Numbered from the stretch's first letter, positions 22,955 to 37,000 are shown. The stretch: DNA of 64,000 bases from Ceratodon purpureus (GCA_014871385.1 CM026427.1:9244344-9308343); one strand, 5' to 3'. Notes: a model not told the origin generated them from the sequence alone. Made by a program: numbers and translations.

Positions 22955-24234
22955 GCTCCTCGCCCAACCTCAAAACCGCCGCAAACCTCCCACAGCTTCC
23001 AACTCTCAACTGCAATCAACCATTTCAACTACACTCAGCCACTAAATGGGCAACACCCAACCCCAACAGACTCTGCAACAGCAACCTAGAAGCCTCAATT
23101 CACATTCGCCTGACTCACAGCTGCAAAAATGCAACCACAAAAAGACCACCTAAATGCTAAACCTAATTCCATGCATAGCTTCAACATCATGACCAAACAC
23201 CGTCACCTCTACACAGCTACTGAGATTACAACTAAGCCATAAACACTCACCTCAACAGTTATGCGAGGCAATGCAGCGAGCTCCTCAGATTGTGAACACT
23301 AGAACCATAATCAAGGCACACAATCTTCAATCAGGAACGGCGAGAGACTCACAGGAAGATGATGCAAGCGCTCGGCTCCGCTAAAATGACGACAAAATGA
23401 GCGATCAGGCGGTAGTTTATTCCAATTTCCAAACTGACTTGACGGCATCGTATCCACAGACTCTGTATGCCATCCAATGCCTGGTATGTGCCAATGAAAC
23501 ACAGATTCTTCGCCGCCTGAAGCTCGTTGAGGACGTTGTAAAATTGGGTGGGTAACTTTGTGGCGGCGCTTGTTGTCTTATTAAATAGATTTGCAATTGG
23601 GTGATTCATGTTTTTCTAATTTCCCATCTTCAATTCCTACTAATGTCAGTTGGGTAACCAAATAGTACGGTTGTGATATGACGGTTCTTCGGAATCTTGC
23701 AAAGCTTCAGTGGATTTTTCTTTGCTTTTTTGACACATCTTATCAGGGAGGCAGTCTTTGCTAATTGCTGTAGATCACAATGGTTCAGCGGGGACAACCT
23801 TTGAGCTTCCGGAGAGAAATTTCCATGAATTCTGCCAAGAGAAGAGGTATATGCATTGGCCATATTCCTGTAATTCTTATCATTCATATCATTTCTGCAG
23901 AATTGTTCTTGTTGCAATTCAGGTTCCAGGAATGATAAGAATATATTTTTCTAGATATGACTGGCATGAACGCACGGACCACTTTTCAAGTCAAATGTTG
24001 AACATCAATCACATCCACAGGTAATTTGTAACCTCGCTTACAATTCTTATCATGATTCCTGGAACCTGAATTGCAACGAGAACAAAGTAGCAACTCAGAT
24101 TGCGACGAGCACTCTAGAAAAACAGGTCATCATAAATAATTCAATGTACATCACGTTACATGGATAAAAGTGTGCAAAAAATGAGAAGCTTCCACTTCAC
24201 AGATTGCCTCCTAAGATAAGCAGTTTCAAATCCT
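22955..24234. other. Intergenic, DapF 5' side to CAD copy 2
   Basis: Probably holds the DapF promoter and leader and the 3' flank of CAD copy 2. An open minus frame at 23349-23609 has no similarity. An inverted repeat at 23908-24080 is listed separately. Confidence 0.4.
23908..24080. repeat. Inverted repeat with 37-bp arms, shared with CAD copy 1 flank
   Basis: The left arm TTGTTGCAATTCAGGTTCCA (from about 23908) and the right arm, whose plus strand reads TTCCTGGAACCTGAATTGCA (about 24055-24074), pair over about 37 bases with a loop of roughly 100 bases. The right-arm sequence GGAACCTGAATTGCAACG also occurs near 15699-15716, downstream of CAD copy 1, so it was there when the CAD block duplicated, or it is a mobile repeat. 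Confidence 0.6.
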
Positions 24235-25930
24235 TCACTCTGGCTTCAAGGATTTCTCAATATTCACCACGAAGCGGTAATGAACATCATTTCCCATCAT
24301 GCGTTCTATTGCCTTGTTCACATACTGGATGTCCACTGTCTCTATCATTGGCACTACTCCCTTCTCTCCGCAGAAATCAAGCATCTTCTGCATCAGTTTC
24401 ATCCCACCCACCGAACTCCCCGTGATGTACTTCACTGCAAAATCGCCATTTCAACTCTTACAATTAGGACGATGTCATGCTTATCACAATTCTATCACTA
24501 GCTTTGCAACGATTAGGATAAAACTGTAGAATGTGTCAACAAAAAGATGGTAGCAGGCCGAGAGAACATACTGTCGAACAAATTAACTGGGCAGAATTTC
24601 AGTTCCCTTGCTGCTCCAACAAGCACAAGAACACCGTGGGGCTTCAACGCGCGAAGGTATGGATCCAGTGGAATCTCCGCTGATGCTGCATTGATGAAGA
24701 AATCAAACGTGTTGGATAAGGCCTTCATGGCTTCCTCGTCTTTACTCACCACAAATGCGTCTGCTCCAAGTACACCAAGAGCTTCTTCTTTCTTCGAAAC
24801 CGATGTACTGAAAACGGTCACATGGATTCCAAATGCCTTTCCAAACTTGACCGCCATGTGGCCCACTCCCCCCAACCCAATCACGCCAAGCCTCTTCCCA
24901 GGCTGGTTCATGCCATGGCGAATCATGGGAGTGTACACCGTAATTCCAGCGCAGAGCAGAGGAGCCGCAAGATCGGAAGGCAGTGAATCCGGGATCTTGA
25001 CAACATACCTGAAATTTGAAACCAACAAGCCATTGTAAATGCTGCGTAATCAACAGCATGGTGTGCTAACTGAGCAGCCATATCCCTACATCTGTCCATG
25101 AAGGTTCCAGGAGTCTGAATTTCTCACCGCTGGTCCGCTTGCATGAGGTTGGAGAACCCTCCTCGAGTAATCGTGCCATCAACATCTATGTCATTGAAGC
25201 ACCTTGTGCGCCGCGTTGTACACCCATCTATTCCCCCCTTGCATGAATCACACTCCTGGCATGTCATGGCGCAATATCCCATTCCTACACGGTCTCCGAC
25301 TTTATATTTCGACACGTTCGAGCCTACCTCCGTCACAACCCCAACGATCTCGTGCCTGCGACACATGGACAGGCTCACACATTAGGAATTCAAACCATCA
25401 GCCGCCAAAACCCTAGAAGCCCCCAAATCACACCACACTCCAAACTACAGCAACTCTCTCGAAGTCTTAATCTCAATTCAATCACGAAATTCTTTTCTCA
25501 GCCACGAAATACATAAGCACGATCAAAGAGAAATTGTGTCTAGACAACACTCACCCCGGAACGACGGGGTACATCACATCCCCGAGAAAATTCCTGGTCC
25601 ACGTAACCTCCGCATAGCACACTCCACAGTGGGTGACACGAAACACCACATCATCCGGCCCCGAGTTTCTGCACTCCAACAACAACACTCCACTCGTCAT
25701 CTCAAGCACTAGAAACCACCTCAATCACAAACCCACAGCTTTCTGCATGCATGCATGCATCCAGCACCACCATGGCAGCTCCTGGCTCCCCGCCTGCTCC
25801 ACAACTCTGATCTCCACACAACAAAACTCAAAACTCTGACTCACCTGCGCTTGAACTTGAAGGGCACCAGCACTCCCTTGGGATCGTGCGCTGCGTATCC
25901 ATAGCAGTCGAACCCTTCCTTGGGCTCCAT
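24235..25930 (-). CDS. Cinnamyl-alcohol-dehydrogenase-like zinc alcohol dehydrogenase, copy 2
   Basis: Paralogue of the gene at 15864-17619, also 354 aa in five exons (25845-25930, 25555-25668, 25128-25355, 24572-25008, 24235-24434) with exon lengths identical to copy 1 (86, 114, 228, 437, 200). Zinc ligands and the cofactor loop are unchanged, and the same Tyr-Ala-Glu follows the first zinc Cys, so the unusual active site predates the duplication. Differences include [12 protein letters not shown] and TTRRTRCF in the structural-zinc region, [13 protein letters not shown] in exon 4 and NYHYRFVV-type changes in exon 5. Introns differ in length (176, 199, 119, 137 against 159, 239, 109, 184). 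The C-terminus is EKSLKPE in both. Full length and apparently functional. Confidence 0.93.
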
Positions 25931-28199
25931 AGATGTCAACGAAATGCTCCCCACCTTTGTTATCTAGAAACAGAACTTAGACTAATATTCAAATGATCCC
26001 TACAATAGATCTACACAATCAGCTATTTATCTGAGCGAAGAAACTTGTGCATGGCTCTGAACACTGGAGACTGAAACGTCTATTCAAGGCTCTGTAACAC
26101 CACCATGTCGAGCATCCCCATGCGATACTAAGTTAGAGCGCCCCCATACTACAGCACTGTTGATGAGGAGCATCGATCACGAGTCTGAGCAGAGACACGA
26201 AGTGCGTTAGGAAGACGGCAAGTGGACCGCGCCAAACACTAATTTGGACGCAGGTCTACCCTGGGACGGGCCTCAGCTCAGCACCGAACCCGCCTGAGAA
26301 AGCAAGTCGAGGCCGGTGCCCGCAGCTTCCGCTCGAAGGCAGGAAAGAGCCGCTTCCGATGGCAACACCTTCAAGGGATCAAATCGTCATCTGCACTGTA
26401 ATCAACCGACTGTAATATTTAGTAACACTCCACTCGAGCTAGAAGCAACTATGTCGAATATCCCAACCACATGCATCGATCTAGTGTAGTTTCCATCGGA
26501 CACAGACGCCGTACGTGTGCTCGAGCATGCATGCAGGCGATCGCTGAACACCTGGCTTTCTAGACAATCGTCTAGACAGAGAGAGAGTCGACTCCGAGAG
26601 ACCGGCGTCGACGTCGATCTAGACGACGGCTACATGTGTCCAGACTGCAGCGATTCCTTTTGCTGTTCTTTTTCATGCATTCGAGTTTCATGCATTTTCA
26701 GGTCGAGGCACCTAAAACCGATCATTTAAGAGATTTTCCATTGGGGAGATTTTTCCTTGAAGGGGAAATAGGTTTAAGGAGGAATGAAACTTTAAATTTC
26801 ATGTTTACTTCAATATTAAATTTACTACGAATTTTTAAAGCCATTTCTTTTGTAATACATATAACCGATATGTACCCACCTAGAACTGACCACTATGACA
26901 CCAAGACACGATCATTGTACTACTACCAAAATATTCTCATATGATTCCCTTTTTACCAATCATGCTTGATACTTTCTTCTAGATCTCTCAAGATTTTAAA
27001 TCTGAAAACTTGTTGGAATTGGAGAAGTCTAGGGGGGAAGCACAATAAAGTGTACCAAAAAAGTGCTCTGCTCATTGTCCATTTCAGCCCCTATCGCAAA
27101 GACATAAGAAAGTGGCATCTCGATTGTTGGTATGTTGGGAAGAAGTATGGGTTTAGAAAATAGACTTGATTCTCTAAAGTGTGGGAAAATATGGTATGAA
27201 TTCGTGTCTTCTACAATGCTCTACGAGAAGCTCAAAGTCCGACAAAGTGAATGTCCAGATTTGAAAAAGTGATAAGAACGATGTCGAATGTTGTCGGAAA
27301 TCACTTTTGACTCCACCGGGATCTCCGTTTGTGAATTGCGGATGTATAAATGGCAATGACCACTTGAAATGAAAGTTTGGGTGCACGAGAAGTATTTCAA
27401 GGACGTTTTCGGGACACGGTCGTTTTGGAAACTTTTTGGGGTGTAAATGGAAAATATTGTGACATTGGAATATGTTTTTGTGAACATTTTCAAGATATTG
27501 ATATCCCGGGAAAAAAAAAAGTGAAAAAAAATAAATTACAAAAAGGACATTTCACTTGAAATTCACAATGGAGAAAGTGACAGTGAGTTCCAAGTGCCCT
27601 GGGTGAGTGCCACGTCGTAACTGGTAGTTTAGCAGTTTCATGGGAACGCATTGGTTGCCTCGAAATAAGGGTGACGTCGCTCGTGCGGAGACGCAAATGC
27701 TCTTGTCAAGAGAAGGTACAACTATCTCACAGTCGACACTTGGTGGATGCAAATTCAGAATCTGAATTTCGATTCTTGCTTTTCCCGTTAATCAGTCTTC
27801 TGTAGGGTCTGGGCGATGGAGGCTATGGGAGTTCAAAGTGTGAGGGGGAGTAAATGTGGTGCATATGTACGAATATTTCAGGGAAGATGCTGGGTTAGAT
27901 AGGAATATTTGCAACTGGAGCAAAAAAACGTCGATGCCTACTGGTTGGACGATGTAGAGTCCCAAGACTGCACGACGCCGGGTTCCGGGAAAATTAAAGA
28001 TCTACTGAACAGATTAGAGCGAGAGAAGCCCAAATGAGTCAACGTCGGTGAGATTTGCAGCAACTCCGGGGCGGAGAAAATCAAACTCTTGGTTGAACGG
28101 GAGAGGAGAAATTCGGAGTGCATCGTAAACTGCAGCGACGCAGAGAACACCGGGAACAGATACGGGTAAGGAGGGTCAGAATATACTTAGAGAGAGAAG
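25931..28199. other. Intergenic, no gene recognised
   Basis: A short GCAT microsatellite lies inside CAD copy 2 intron 1 (near 25745-25760). At 26555-26630 there are short palindromic CTAGAC/GTCTAG and GTCGAC motifs. The rest (to 28.2 kb) has only short frames with no similarity. Confidence 0.35.
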
Positions 28200-28520
28200 G
28201 GTTTAGGGTTTAGTACATTCAATCGGATCGAGGACAAGAACAACTCAACGCAGATGTAGCGCTCCGTCGGCGACGAACTCACTTGGTCTATTCCGAGTAT
28301 ACAGGTAAATCTGCTATTCTCGTTTTTTAGGGTTTAAGGCACGCTGCATGTGGGCAAGAGTTTTACAAGATTGTAATGCTGTGCACAGTGATTTCCCGTA
28401 CGACAGTTGATTTTCATATTGCGTGGAATTAGGTTTAGGGTTCGGGAAGAAGCGGGACACCAAGAGGTGGCTTGGCGGAGCTTGCAAAGGAAGAAGGGGA
28501 CATTGTAAGTTAGTTGCTCT
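28200..28520 (+). promoter_or_regulatory. Telo-box-like GGGTTTAGGGTTTAG and possible transcript start region
   Basis: GGGTTTAGGGTTTAG at about 28199-28213, and TTAGGTTTAGGGTT near 28430, match the plant telomere-type motif that is common near transcription starts of plant genes. A donor-like CAG/GTAAATC follows at 28305. This may be the leader of a transcript reading towards 31 kb, but no protein is established. Confidence 0.35.
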
Positions 28521-31057
28521 GATGGCGACTTGTGAAGAATTGTGTTTTTACGACAATCTGACCTAGTTCTCCTGGTAAAAATGTTTCAATTCTACACAGG
28601 CAAGCTTGGTGTGGGGCATTCCACTCCTCTATTGATTTTCTTTTGGAAAAGTTCCGGTTCAATATTCATGGCTATGGACTGCACATGCAAGTTCTTAACG
28701 CTGCTGAAACCACAGAATGATAGTCCTGACAGAATTCATTATTATGTTGAAATTCTGACTCAGGCTAGTTGCTTTTAATCACTTTATCTCCTTCTCTGGT
28801 AACACGGAGTTGTTTAAGGACGTGGTGATGCCTCGAATGTTCAAATTTCAAATGCAAATGTGAACTCTGATTTTTTTCCGCGTTCAATGTCTCTTCGAAG
28901 TGTAGATGCGCTTCCTTTCGTTAGGGCTTTGTCGATGTTGCGTGCCGTGGGTTCCTCCCTATTGGATTCCCTTTAAGTCACGAAAGTCGCTTTCATGGCA
29001 TTGGCTTGCCAGGGTATTTTGGTGACACTCACCATGATTTGGTTTTGATCATGTCTGATTCTGAATGCAAGCCCGTTTTCAACTATTTTCCGGAACACAT
29101 GAACTTGTCTTGTATTAGCTGTTCTCATTGAACTTCGAAGCTTCCAATGTTGTGGGTCTTGAGTACTGTATATGTATGTGTATCGGTTTGTCGGATGCCC
29201 AGTTGGTATCTGGTGGTAGGATAAGGGAGTTGAACAAGGTTTTATTTTGCTGCATTTGTGGCTGCCAAATTAGGCTTCCTTTCGTGGCTTCCCTTGCGCG
29301 AATTTGTTTATTTACACCAGTTCGAGCAATCAGTTGGTAGATTGTATGGCAGTGATCTCAGAGCGTGCTGGCTTCTTAATGAATCTCTTCTGTGTCGTGG
29401 TGCAGGAGATGAAATGACCAGAGATGAAGTGATCAAGGATAAGGTGAGGGACTCTTTATTCTGCTGTCCTATACATGCGTTACTAGTTAGGTTTTCAAGC
29501 TTCGCATTTTGTTTGTTACCCTAAACCTCTTTACATCACATGTTGAGCGACTCGGGATGATGGAAGAGTGAGCGAGTTTGTGGAAGAAGTCTGTCGGTGG
29601 AATGCGGACTCCTTAAGTATTTACCAGCGTTCTAGTTATCCTTTAGAGAAAGTATAATCAGTTTCTTCTTTTTGAGAAGAACATAAGTGAGAGTAGTAGG
29701 AACTGCTTACTTTTATTGTTAACTTCAGAGAAGCTTAATTTCTCATGGGATCAGAAACGCTGGCATGTAGAATAGTAGATTGAATACATGTCGGGCACCA
29801 TGCCTTTTTCTATGAATATGTTCGTAAGAGTGAGCTTCCATAATGATTTGGGTCCTCGTCAGTCATTGCAGAGCACGTTTAAAGACTGTTTTCAAAGAGT
29901 GGCTTTCTTTCTGGAATCGTTTGGGCTGCTAAATGTGCCAGCGTTAGGAAAAACTGACGGAGTGACGATGTTCTGAAAGAACTACACTTTCGTATACGCT
30001 CTCATCCTCTTCTCTTCACACATAACTTCGTTGAACTCAGCCATTTCTCTAGCTTGGTAGGACAGGGTAATGCCACTTGAGCCGTGACAAACTATATTGA
30101 CAGTACAGATTTGACGTCAGGTGATCACTGCGATTTCTAATTTGAAGTTTACTTGAATTTTTACATTCCCATTCTATTATTTCTGAATTCAGTATACTTC
30201 GTTTTACCATTATTTCTACTTTATCAACGACCAACATCGAATATCCCAGGATGCACATAAATAATTTTTGGGTGATCTTAAACTACTTCTGTCTGCGTTA
30301 TCAATTAAGATTAGCTTTTAGTTGGTTCCTCTACTTTTGTCATTGCTTGTCTAATTCTTGTCGTGTTTTGTAGTTACGATGCCCACAATGCCGAGGATAG
30401 AGTGGTCAAAGACATGGAGTTCGTGGTGAAAGTGGTAGTGTTGTCCGCTGCTAGCGTTGGTTACCCTTCCTACAGGTATAATGCTGGTCCCTGGAGTATC
30501 GTCTTTGATGGATGAGTATTGGACCTGGTTCAACGCCGCTGTTGTAAATTTCAGTACTTGACGCTAACTTCAGCCAGTGTCTATCTATGTGTCCTGCAGG
30601 TTTCTGCATCTTCGGCAGAAATGAAAAGGGATTGGGGCAAGGATTTGCATCTTGGTGTATGGCAATTCACCGTCTCAGCTTCTCATTTTCGCCAGAGTCC
30701 TTCAGGCATATATTTTACAGCTGTCATACTAGAGAACAATTTCGATGCCACAGGACGGTCTTCAAAATTAAATACTTGATAGTGCGCAGGGGCCACTATC
30801 AGACCTAACAAGCCCGCCATCGTCACAGACTCTGTGAAATTTAAACTTTATTGCGCAGAGTGTGTGAGTATATGAAGGGAACTTTGAAGTAGAAGTACTG
30901 CATATTGACCTGCCTCAGTCATTTAGTGTTCAGGGTTCTGGGTGGACATGACAGACTCCATTAACTAATGATTTGTAGGTACAGGTGTCATGCAGGAGAT
31001 CATGGTTTAGGGGTAAGGGAATTCTGGTGAGGCTTTCAAACGCCCGTGCCCTTGGAA
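28521..31057. other. Upstream region with small exon-like pieces
   Basis: Short frames bounded by acceptor and donor signals occur at about 28440-28503 (reads GGLAELAKEEGDI or, in another frame, FGKKRDTKRWLGG), 29406-29442 (DEMTRDEVIKDK) and 30375-30473 (YDAHNAEDRVVKDMEFVVKV). They do not join into one clear frame and no family is recognised. They may be 5' exons of the gene at 31058, a separate gene, or chance. Confidence 0.25.
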
Positions 31058-34000
31058 ATGGGTAGTCAGAAGAAGGCACGTGCAAGGGCAACGATCGACA
31101 GACGGCGGGAGCTTCGATTGGAGGCTGAGCGGCGTCGGGAAATAGAGATCTTGGAGGAAGCTGAGCAGGAGCGAATCCGCAAATTCAGGTGCGTGCTTTG
31201 AGATCTATTTTACCAGGGAACTTCAGGGGCAGTGCATAAAGTATGTGGACTGTTCTAATCTGCGCGGAATTTCTCACTTCGTGTCCGGCTAGTTTGAGAC
31301 TGTAATGCTGGGGGGGAACAGTGCCTGCACTGTATACGCTACAATCTACGATTGAAGACTCTTCCCTGAACAGGGCTGAGCAGGAAAGGGAATATCGCCG
31401 GACATGGAGACGTCGCTCAAGATCAGATGAACAGGGGGGCGGTCTCCAGGACGCTGCTGGAGAGGGGCCTTCCGGGGTGGAAACCGAAGGTGAGCCACGC
31501 AGCGAAGAGCATCAGAACGAGGAGGATGACCATGGTGGGCGTGATAGATTTGAGGAACATGATGGCGGTGTGTCAGGCGGGGAAGAGTCCCAGGAGGAAA
31601 ATCTTGTCGGGACACAGACGACAGAGTCCACGGGAGCTGCTGGCGATGGGAATGAGGGTGACGGAGGGACGCTACGATACCGAAGGTGTAGGTGGGCTGC
31701 TTCAAAAGGAATGAATCACCTCATGCAGATCCTGGATGCAGGCTTCACTCAAGAGGAGAAGAAGAGTGTGTTCCGCAGGTGCTTCTCCGACGAACGCGTT
31801 CGGGAAATAGACCCGCAGTTGTACATGGCTGTGCAGAAACTGCGCAAACAGGCTACCACAACAGTGGAGAGTTTGAGGGGGGCGCTGCAAAGAATTAGAT
31901 CCACAAGCATACGAGGCAAGTTGAAGGTCAGGAATATAGTATTGACGGCAGCTGTCTCGCAGGGCGACTCTCAACGCAGGATATGCAACGCATTAGGGGC
32001 GTCCCGATATCTTGTTCGGAAAGCATTCTTACGGCGTACCTCAGTTGACGAAACTGGGGAAAACCTATGGGACGGGGGGGACAGAAAGCGGCGACGCGAT
32101 GCGCTTAGTGCAGAGGACCAGTCCGCTGTATGTGGATGGTGGGAGACGGAGACGACAGTGTCCCCTAACAAGCGAGACGTGAAGAGACGTCGTGTCGGAC
32201 CTAAGGAGCACGAGAGTCATCCAACGCATTACTTGCAAGTGTCACAGGTAAAGAGCAATCTGGGGTGAGTGCTCGCGGTTTTTCAAGTGAAACAGTCGGG
32301 TGTCCAGGGTGCTTCTTTAGAGTTCTAAATGCTTGTTTTTCGGATGCCTGACAGTATTGACGTAGTGTGACTGAATTCGTGCTCCTGTTTACGGGTACCG
32401 AAGGCGACAGTGACGGTCCTGCATATGCGATGTACGAAGCCTGCCAGTATAGTTGCCGAGGTAATTAAATGGTGCAAGAGATGGCGTGATCGTCCGAGGT
32501 GGTGGGAATGACGCTGTGGCTGACGTAGGCGTAAGATGAAGCGTGTAAGGATTGAAGTTGTTTATTGCCCGGGTTTAGAATGTTGGTTGTACGTAGGAAT
32601 GTAAGTACAGTAATTGACGACGGAGGCTGTTGAATATTGCACGGTGTTTGGGGAAGGTAGACGGGATCGCAAGGTACTTATGCAGTGTCACATGTGATTG
32701 CCCTTCGTTGGTTGTACAGGGGAAGAGAAGGTTTAATGTCCATAGCATGTGAGGGTGCTCAGATGCAGATTACATTTGCCGTAGCTAACAGCTGCATCTT
32801 AGGGGAATAGTGGGGAAGGTACACGAGAGGCATGACGAGGTCAGGGTCGGACTACAGCTCTGTGCTTTCATGAGATGAATGGGCGACATTTCAGAGTGAA
32901 CTCTCGGAGGCACCTCTTACGTGGCACTTTGAAATTCCGGCGCTGAAGACTTCGTCTGGGACAACCGGCCATGGATTCAGGCTGTACGTTTTCTTTAGGC
33001 ATACAGTGTCATACAAATCTCGAGGTGTATAGTGTCATACGTTTAGAAGTTTAGCTTTCAATGAGAGGGGTGTAAGTTCCTAGGTTTACACATGAAAGGA
33101 AGATGCGGGACTTGTGTTACGTGTTTTAACCCACTTACAGTATCTGGCTCCTTCGATTACAGAATGTGGTTTGTTTGTTAGGAATAGTAAGAACGTGAAG
33201 TGATCTCTAGTTGGAGAGTATACTGACCCGGTTGCGTGGGCAGGGGATTGCAATGCATTACACTGGCTATGGGTCGATATGGGCACAATCTGATGCGGTT
33301 TCTGTGCATGTGTGTGAACTGTCAGTTAGAGTTCCATGCAAGGTTCAGGGAGGCGAATGAGGACAGTAGGGTGGGGCTCAGAGCGTTCGAGATGCTAAAG
33401 CCCTTCTACGTAAGAAGGCTGAAAGAGCGGAATACGTGTGCGTGCCGCTACCACTGTGAGATTGCTGAACTGAGGGTTGGCTGGAACAACATGAGGACCG
33501 CCACGAAGGGGATTCACGGCCGGCATTGTGGATGCGTTTGCGAGGTGTGCGTGAGTCCGGTTACTATGCAAGCATCAGGGGTGGACCGGAGCAGCACGTG
33601 TCATGCAGATCTTTGCCACTTCACTGGGGTGACGGACATGTGGCACAGCGTGTTGTGTCCGGTCCAAGCAGATGGATGGCACGCTCCAGCATGCATCAAG
33701 GGGACGTGCGAAGTTTGTGGAGTCGACATGTTACAGCTTTGTCCAAGGGAAATGGACGATACAGAACCGCTTATGGTGCAGTGGCATAATTTCGAGATGG
33801 TGGTCCATGGAACATCACGAGCAGGGAAAGAGAATAAGGTTATGAGGATGATGTATCAGAGCACAGGGGCGCCAACATATGTGGGGTACCTGAAGCAGAA
33901 ATTGGGGACGTTCATAGTCCACAACTACATTGCCAAGTGGCAAGCAGAGCAATATAAGGTCAGCATGGATACTTTCCCTCCCGACTCGATTTTGTCTGCG

Positions 34001-37000
34001 GTTGATTTTGCGGAGAACTACACATTCCAGCCGTACCAAGAAATCCAATCCATGCATTGGCTTCAGCATCAAATAACGATACTTGTACACATCTGCTATA
34101 GATGGAATCCCCTATACCTTGCAGACTCAACCTCGGGTGCTCCAAAGCTTTTGACCGAGTACCATTACTATATAAGCGACGCACCGGAGCATGATACACT
34201 ACTGGTTCAGCACTGTTTTGCGTTGCATTGGAAGCACCTCACCGACAGGGGAATCAAGCCCAATGAGCATATAGTGTGGTCTGATGGCTGCGCGGCACAG
34301 TTCAAATCACGGCGATGCTGGTATCACGTGTCAAGGTATGTGCGCACCATCCGAAGAAAGGGTTCACCCCGTTGTTCTGCATTTCGGTCCATGGCAGTCG
34401 CTGGTGCACAGCCTGAGTCGCTGAGTGGCCGAGTATGAATTTTTTATCTTTTAATTTTTTTATTTTATTTGCGGAGTCGTACTTTTATGACTCCGGCTGC
34501 ACCCTGTTTCTGGCGAACCCAACTTCGCGGCAGTTACATACATGGCAACTAAATTAGAGTACTGGTAAGTCATTCAAAGTGAACAGTGCCGCGTTAGCTA
34601 GGGATGACGGAACTAGAGGGTCAGCTGAATTGAAACCTGATTTTAAATAGTGTGTGCCTGTGCCAAGACGTTACTGGTTCGTGGATACGTAGGTAAATAT
34701 GCATCATGTCTGGACTTCACAAGCACAAGGTAATGGGCATGTTAGTATCCGTTTTTCTTTTTGAAGTTCTCATTGTCTCCTGCTTGCTGACTCGGTTTGC
34801 TTCCACTCGGAATTTGCTTGTCGAGGCTGCAGAAATCCTTCCCGCATTTAGGCAGCGTTCTTCTGCTCTTTTCACTGCGTTTGGCTTCGTGACTCCGAAG
34901 GCTCTCTTTCACTGGTTTATTTAAATTCTATTTGATCAAGTCCCGCACTTCTGTCGACCGCTGCCTGTCAACTCTGATTGACGTTTTCCTCTCGGGTTCT
35001 ATCGACTCTGTCTCACCCTCGCTTGCTGTCTACTAACTGTCCATTTGGATCTTCTTCTTTCCCGCTGACTTGCTAATAGATGTTCTTGTCTTCTGTTAGG
35101 GGTGTTTTGTGGATGGAATTAAGTCTACAGATAGTTGGGTCGTTCAGCAGCTTATTAGCAAATCGAATGTTAGAGAGGGTTTCAAGTCCGAGACTCAGCC
35201 TCATAGCAGTTATTTTATATTTCAACTGTGCTGTACTCGTTGGTTAAACTGGTTGCGATAGTAGCCTAAAGTTACTGTCTTAAAGCTTGTGATGTATCGG
35301 CATTCGTGACTCTGCTTTTCGGTTTTTTAAGAGGGACTCGATCAGGTGAAAACTGTGACACTGCAACCACAATTATCCGCCGATTTAGTGTCAAAATAAG
35401 ATCTGAATTCTTGTCTACTGAAGCATCTGCAGTAAGTATCTCGATTTTGAGGTGCATGACAATGGCTTAACCATCGATTGAGTTCTTTGAGAAGCAGGAG
35501 TACAAAGCCTCATATTGCAGAGCTTAATCAGTGTTCTAGGATCAGTACACAGAGGCACAGCTTCGCTGGAATTGGGTTCCTTCAGAACAAACAGAAACTC
35601 GACTCAGTAACTTGTCTCTCTCTTAAATTTTGCAGGATCTTTTGATTTGAATCCCCTCTTGCTTCATATTTGACGACTGAAACTCTCTCAGGAAATATGT
35701 AGTGTAGAATGTTTGCCTCTCTGTTTGAGCTTAGAGGTCGAAAACACTGCGTTCAGGTTGTGAATGTCAAATGCAGAGCTTTACCCTATCGCTAAGAAGC
35801 CCCTCTGTGTAAGATTGATATAGAGCAATATATGATGCGATGAAGAACAGATCAGCATGAAGTCTAACATAGCATCTTGATTCTTTACCGATTTGTAGTA
35901 TGATAAATGCGACGATTCTCCTTGTGCAGTAGGTCCGTCATAATCATGTGTGGTATTTTTGGACTGCTCGGTTGTGCCAACCATCTACTTGATCTATTGG
36001 TTGTGCCAGCCAATGGGTCAACCAAGAGAAGACTGAGTCTGACCCGGGACTGCACATTACAGATAGTTCAACAGGTAGTGTACCTTCCAATGACGGCCCT
36101 CACTTTCCCTGTCAGCTGGTTATCGCTTGCTCTGCCGCTTCATACGTGCCGCGCTAGAGCCATCAGTTTCAAGCACATAAAGCTGTGTACTCTTGGCTGT
36201 ATATAGGTTGAGTAGGTTCGTTGAGCATTTCGTGTTTGTTGTGCCGGCAAACAATTGAGTTAGAAAATGTCTGGTCGAGTGTGAGAATATTGCCAAGCAT
36301 TCTTTGCAAGTAATCCTGCTTCCTGTAGTATTGTCACCCTTGATAGCACCCTGAATAGTGGCACCATTTAACAGGTGTAAATGGGAAATGTTCTGCAAGT
36401 GCAGGTATCCGTCCACGACAAGGATGCCGGGCTTGCCGAATGGATGCAGAATGGTGTGGTCTTATTTTGGCAGTGGCCATGGCAAGGGGCTCCATGACGG
36501 AGCAGGAGCGATGCTCAAATGTGCTATCCGCAAAGAAGAGATGAATTTTGAGTCTAGGACTAAGCTGCAAACTGCAGCGGATGTAGTGAACTTCTGTAAC
36601 CGCAAGGAGCAAGAGGAGCATCGCGCATATGGGAACGTGAGGAGGACTCTCATTCGATATTTTCATCTTATTGAACCAGATTCCGTCGACAGAAGTCGGG
36701 ACCTAGACTGTCGGCCTGTAGAAGGGACCAGATCTGTACACTCAGTGTCGTCGGTGTCTCCTACGAATATCACCTACTTGCATATAAGGCAGCTTGCTTG
36801 TTTCTGTCCCGAGTGCATGGATGACAACCCCATGCTATGTGCAAAACAGGAACATGTGCGACATTGGGCCCTGACAGTGTTACAACCACTAACTCCAATT
36901 CCTGTAAGCTACTTGCTTTCAGTCCCCCGTTCGCTTACCATTGTATGTTGTTATTCTCCGATGGTGATGACCATGGCCACAGTCAGGTTCCAGCTAATTC

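Noticed and set aside
22527-23160. Plus-strand Pro/Ala-rich frames
   Set aside because: They are antisense to the DapF transit-peptide exon and its GC-rich start.
24547-25038. 163-codon plus-strand open frame over CAD copy 2
   Set aside because: It mirrors the conserved CAD exon 4 on the minus strand, and the equivalent frame at 16367-16714 has the same origin.
28199-28213. Interstitial telomere repeat
   Set aside because: Only two TTTAGGG-like units are present, better explained as a telo-box motif than as a telomere remnant.
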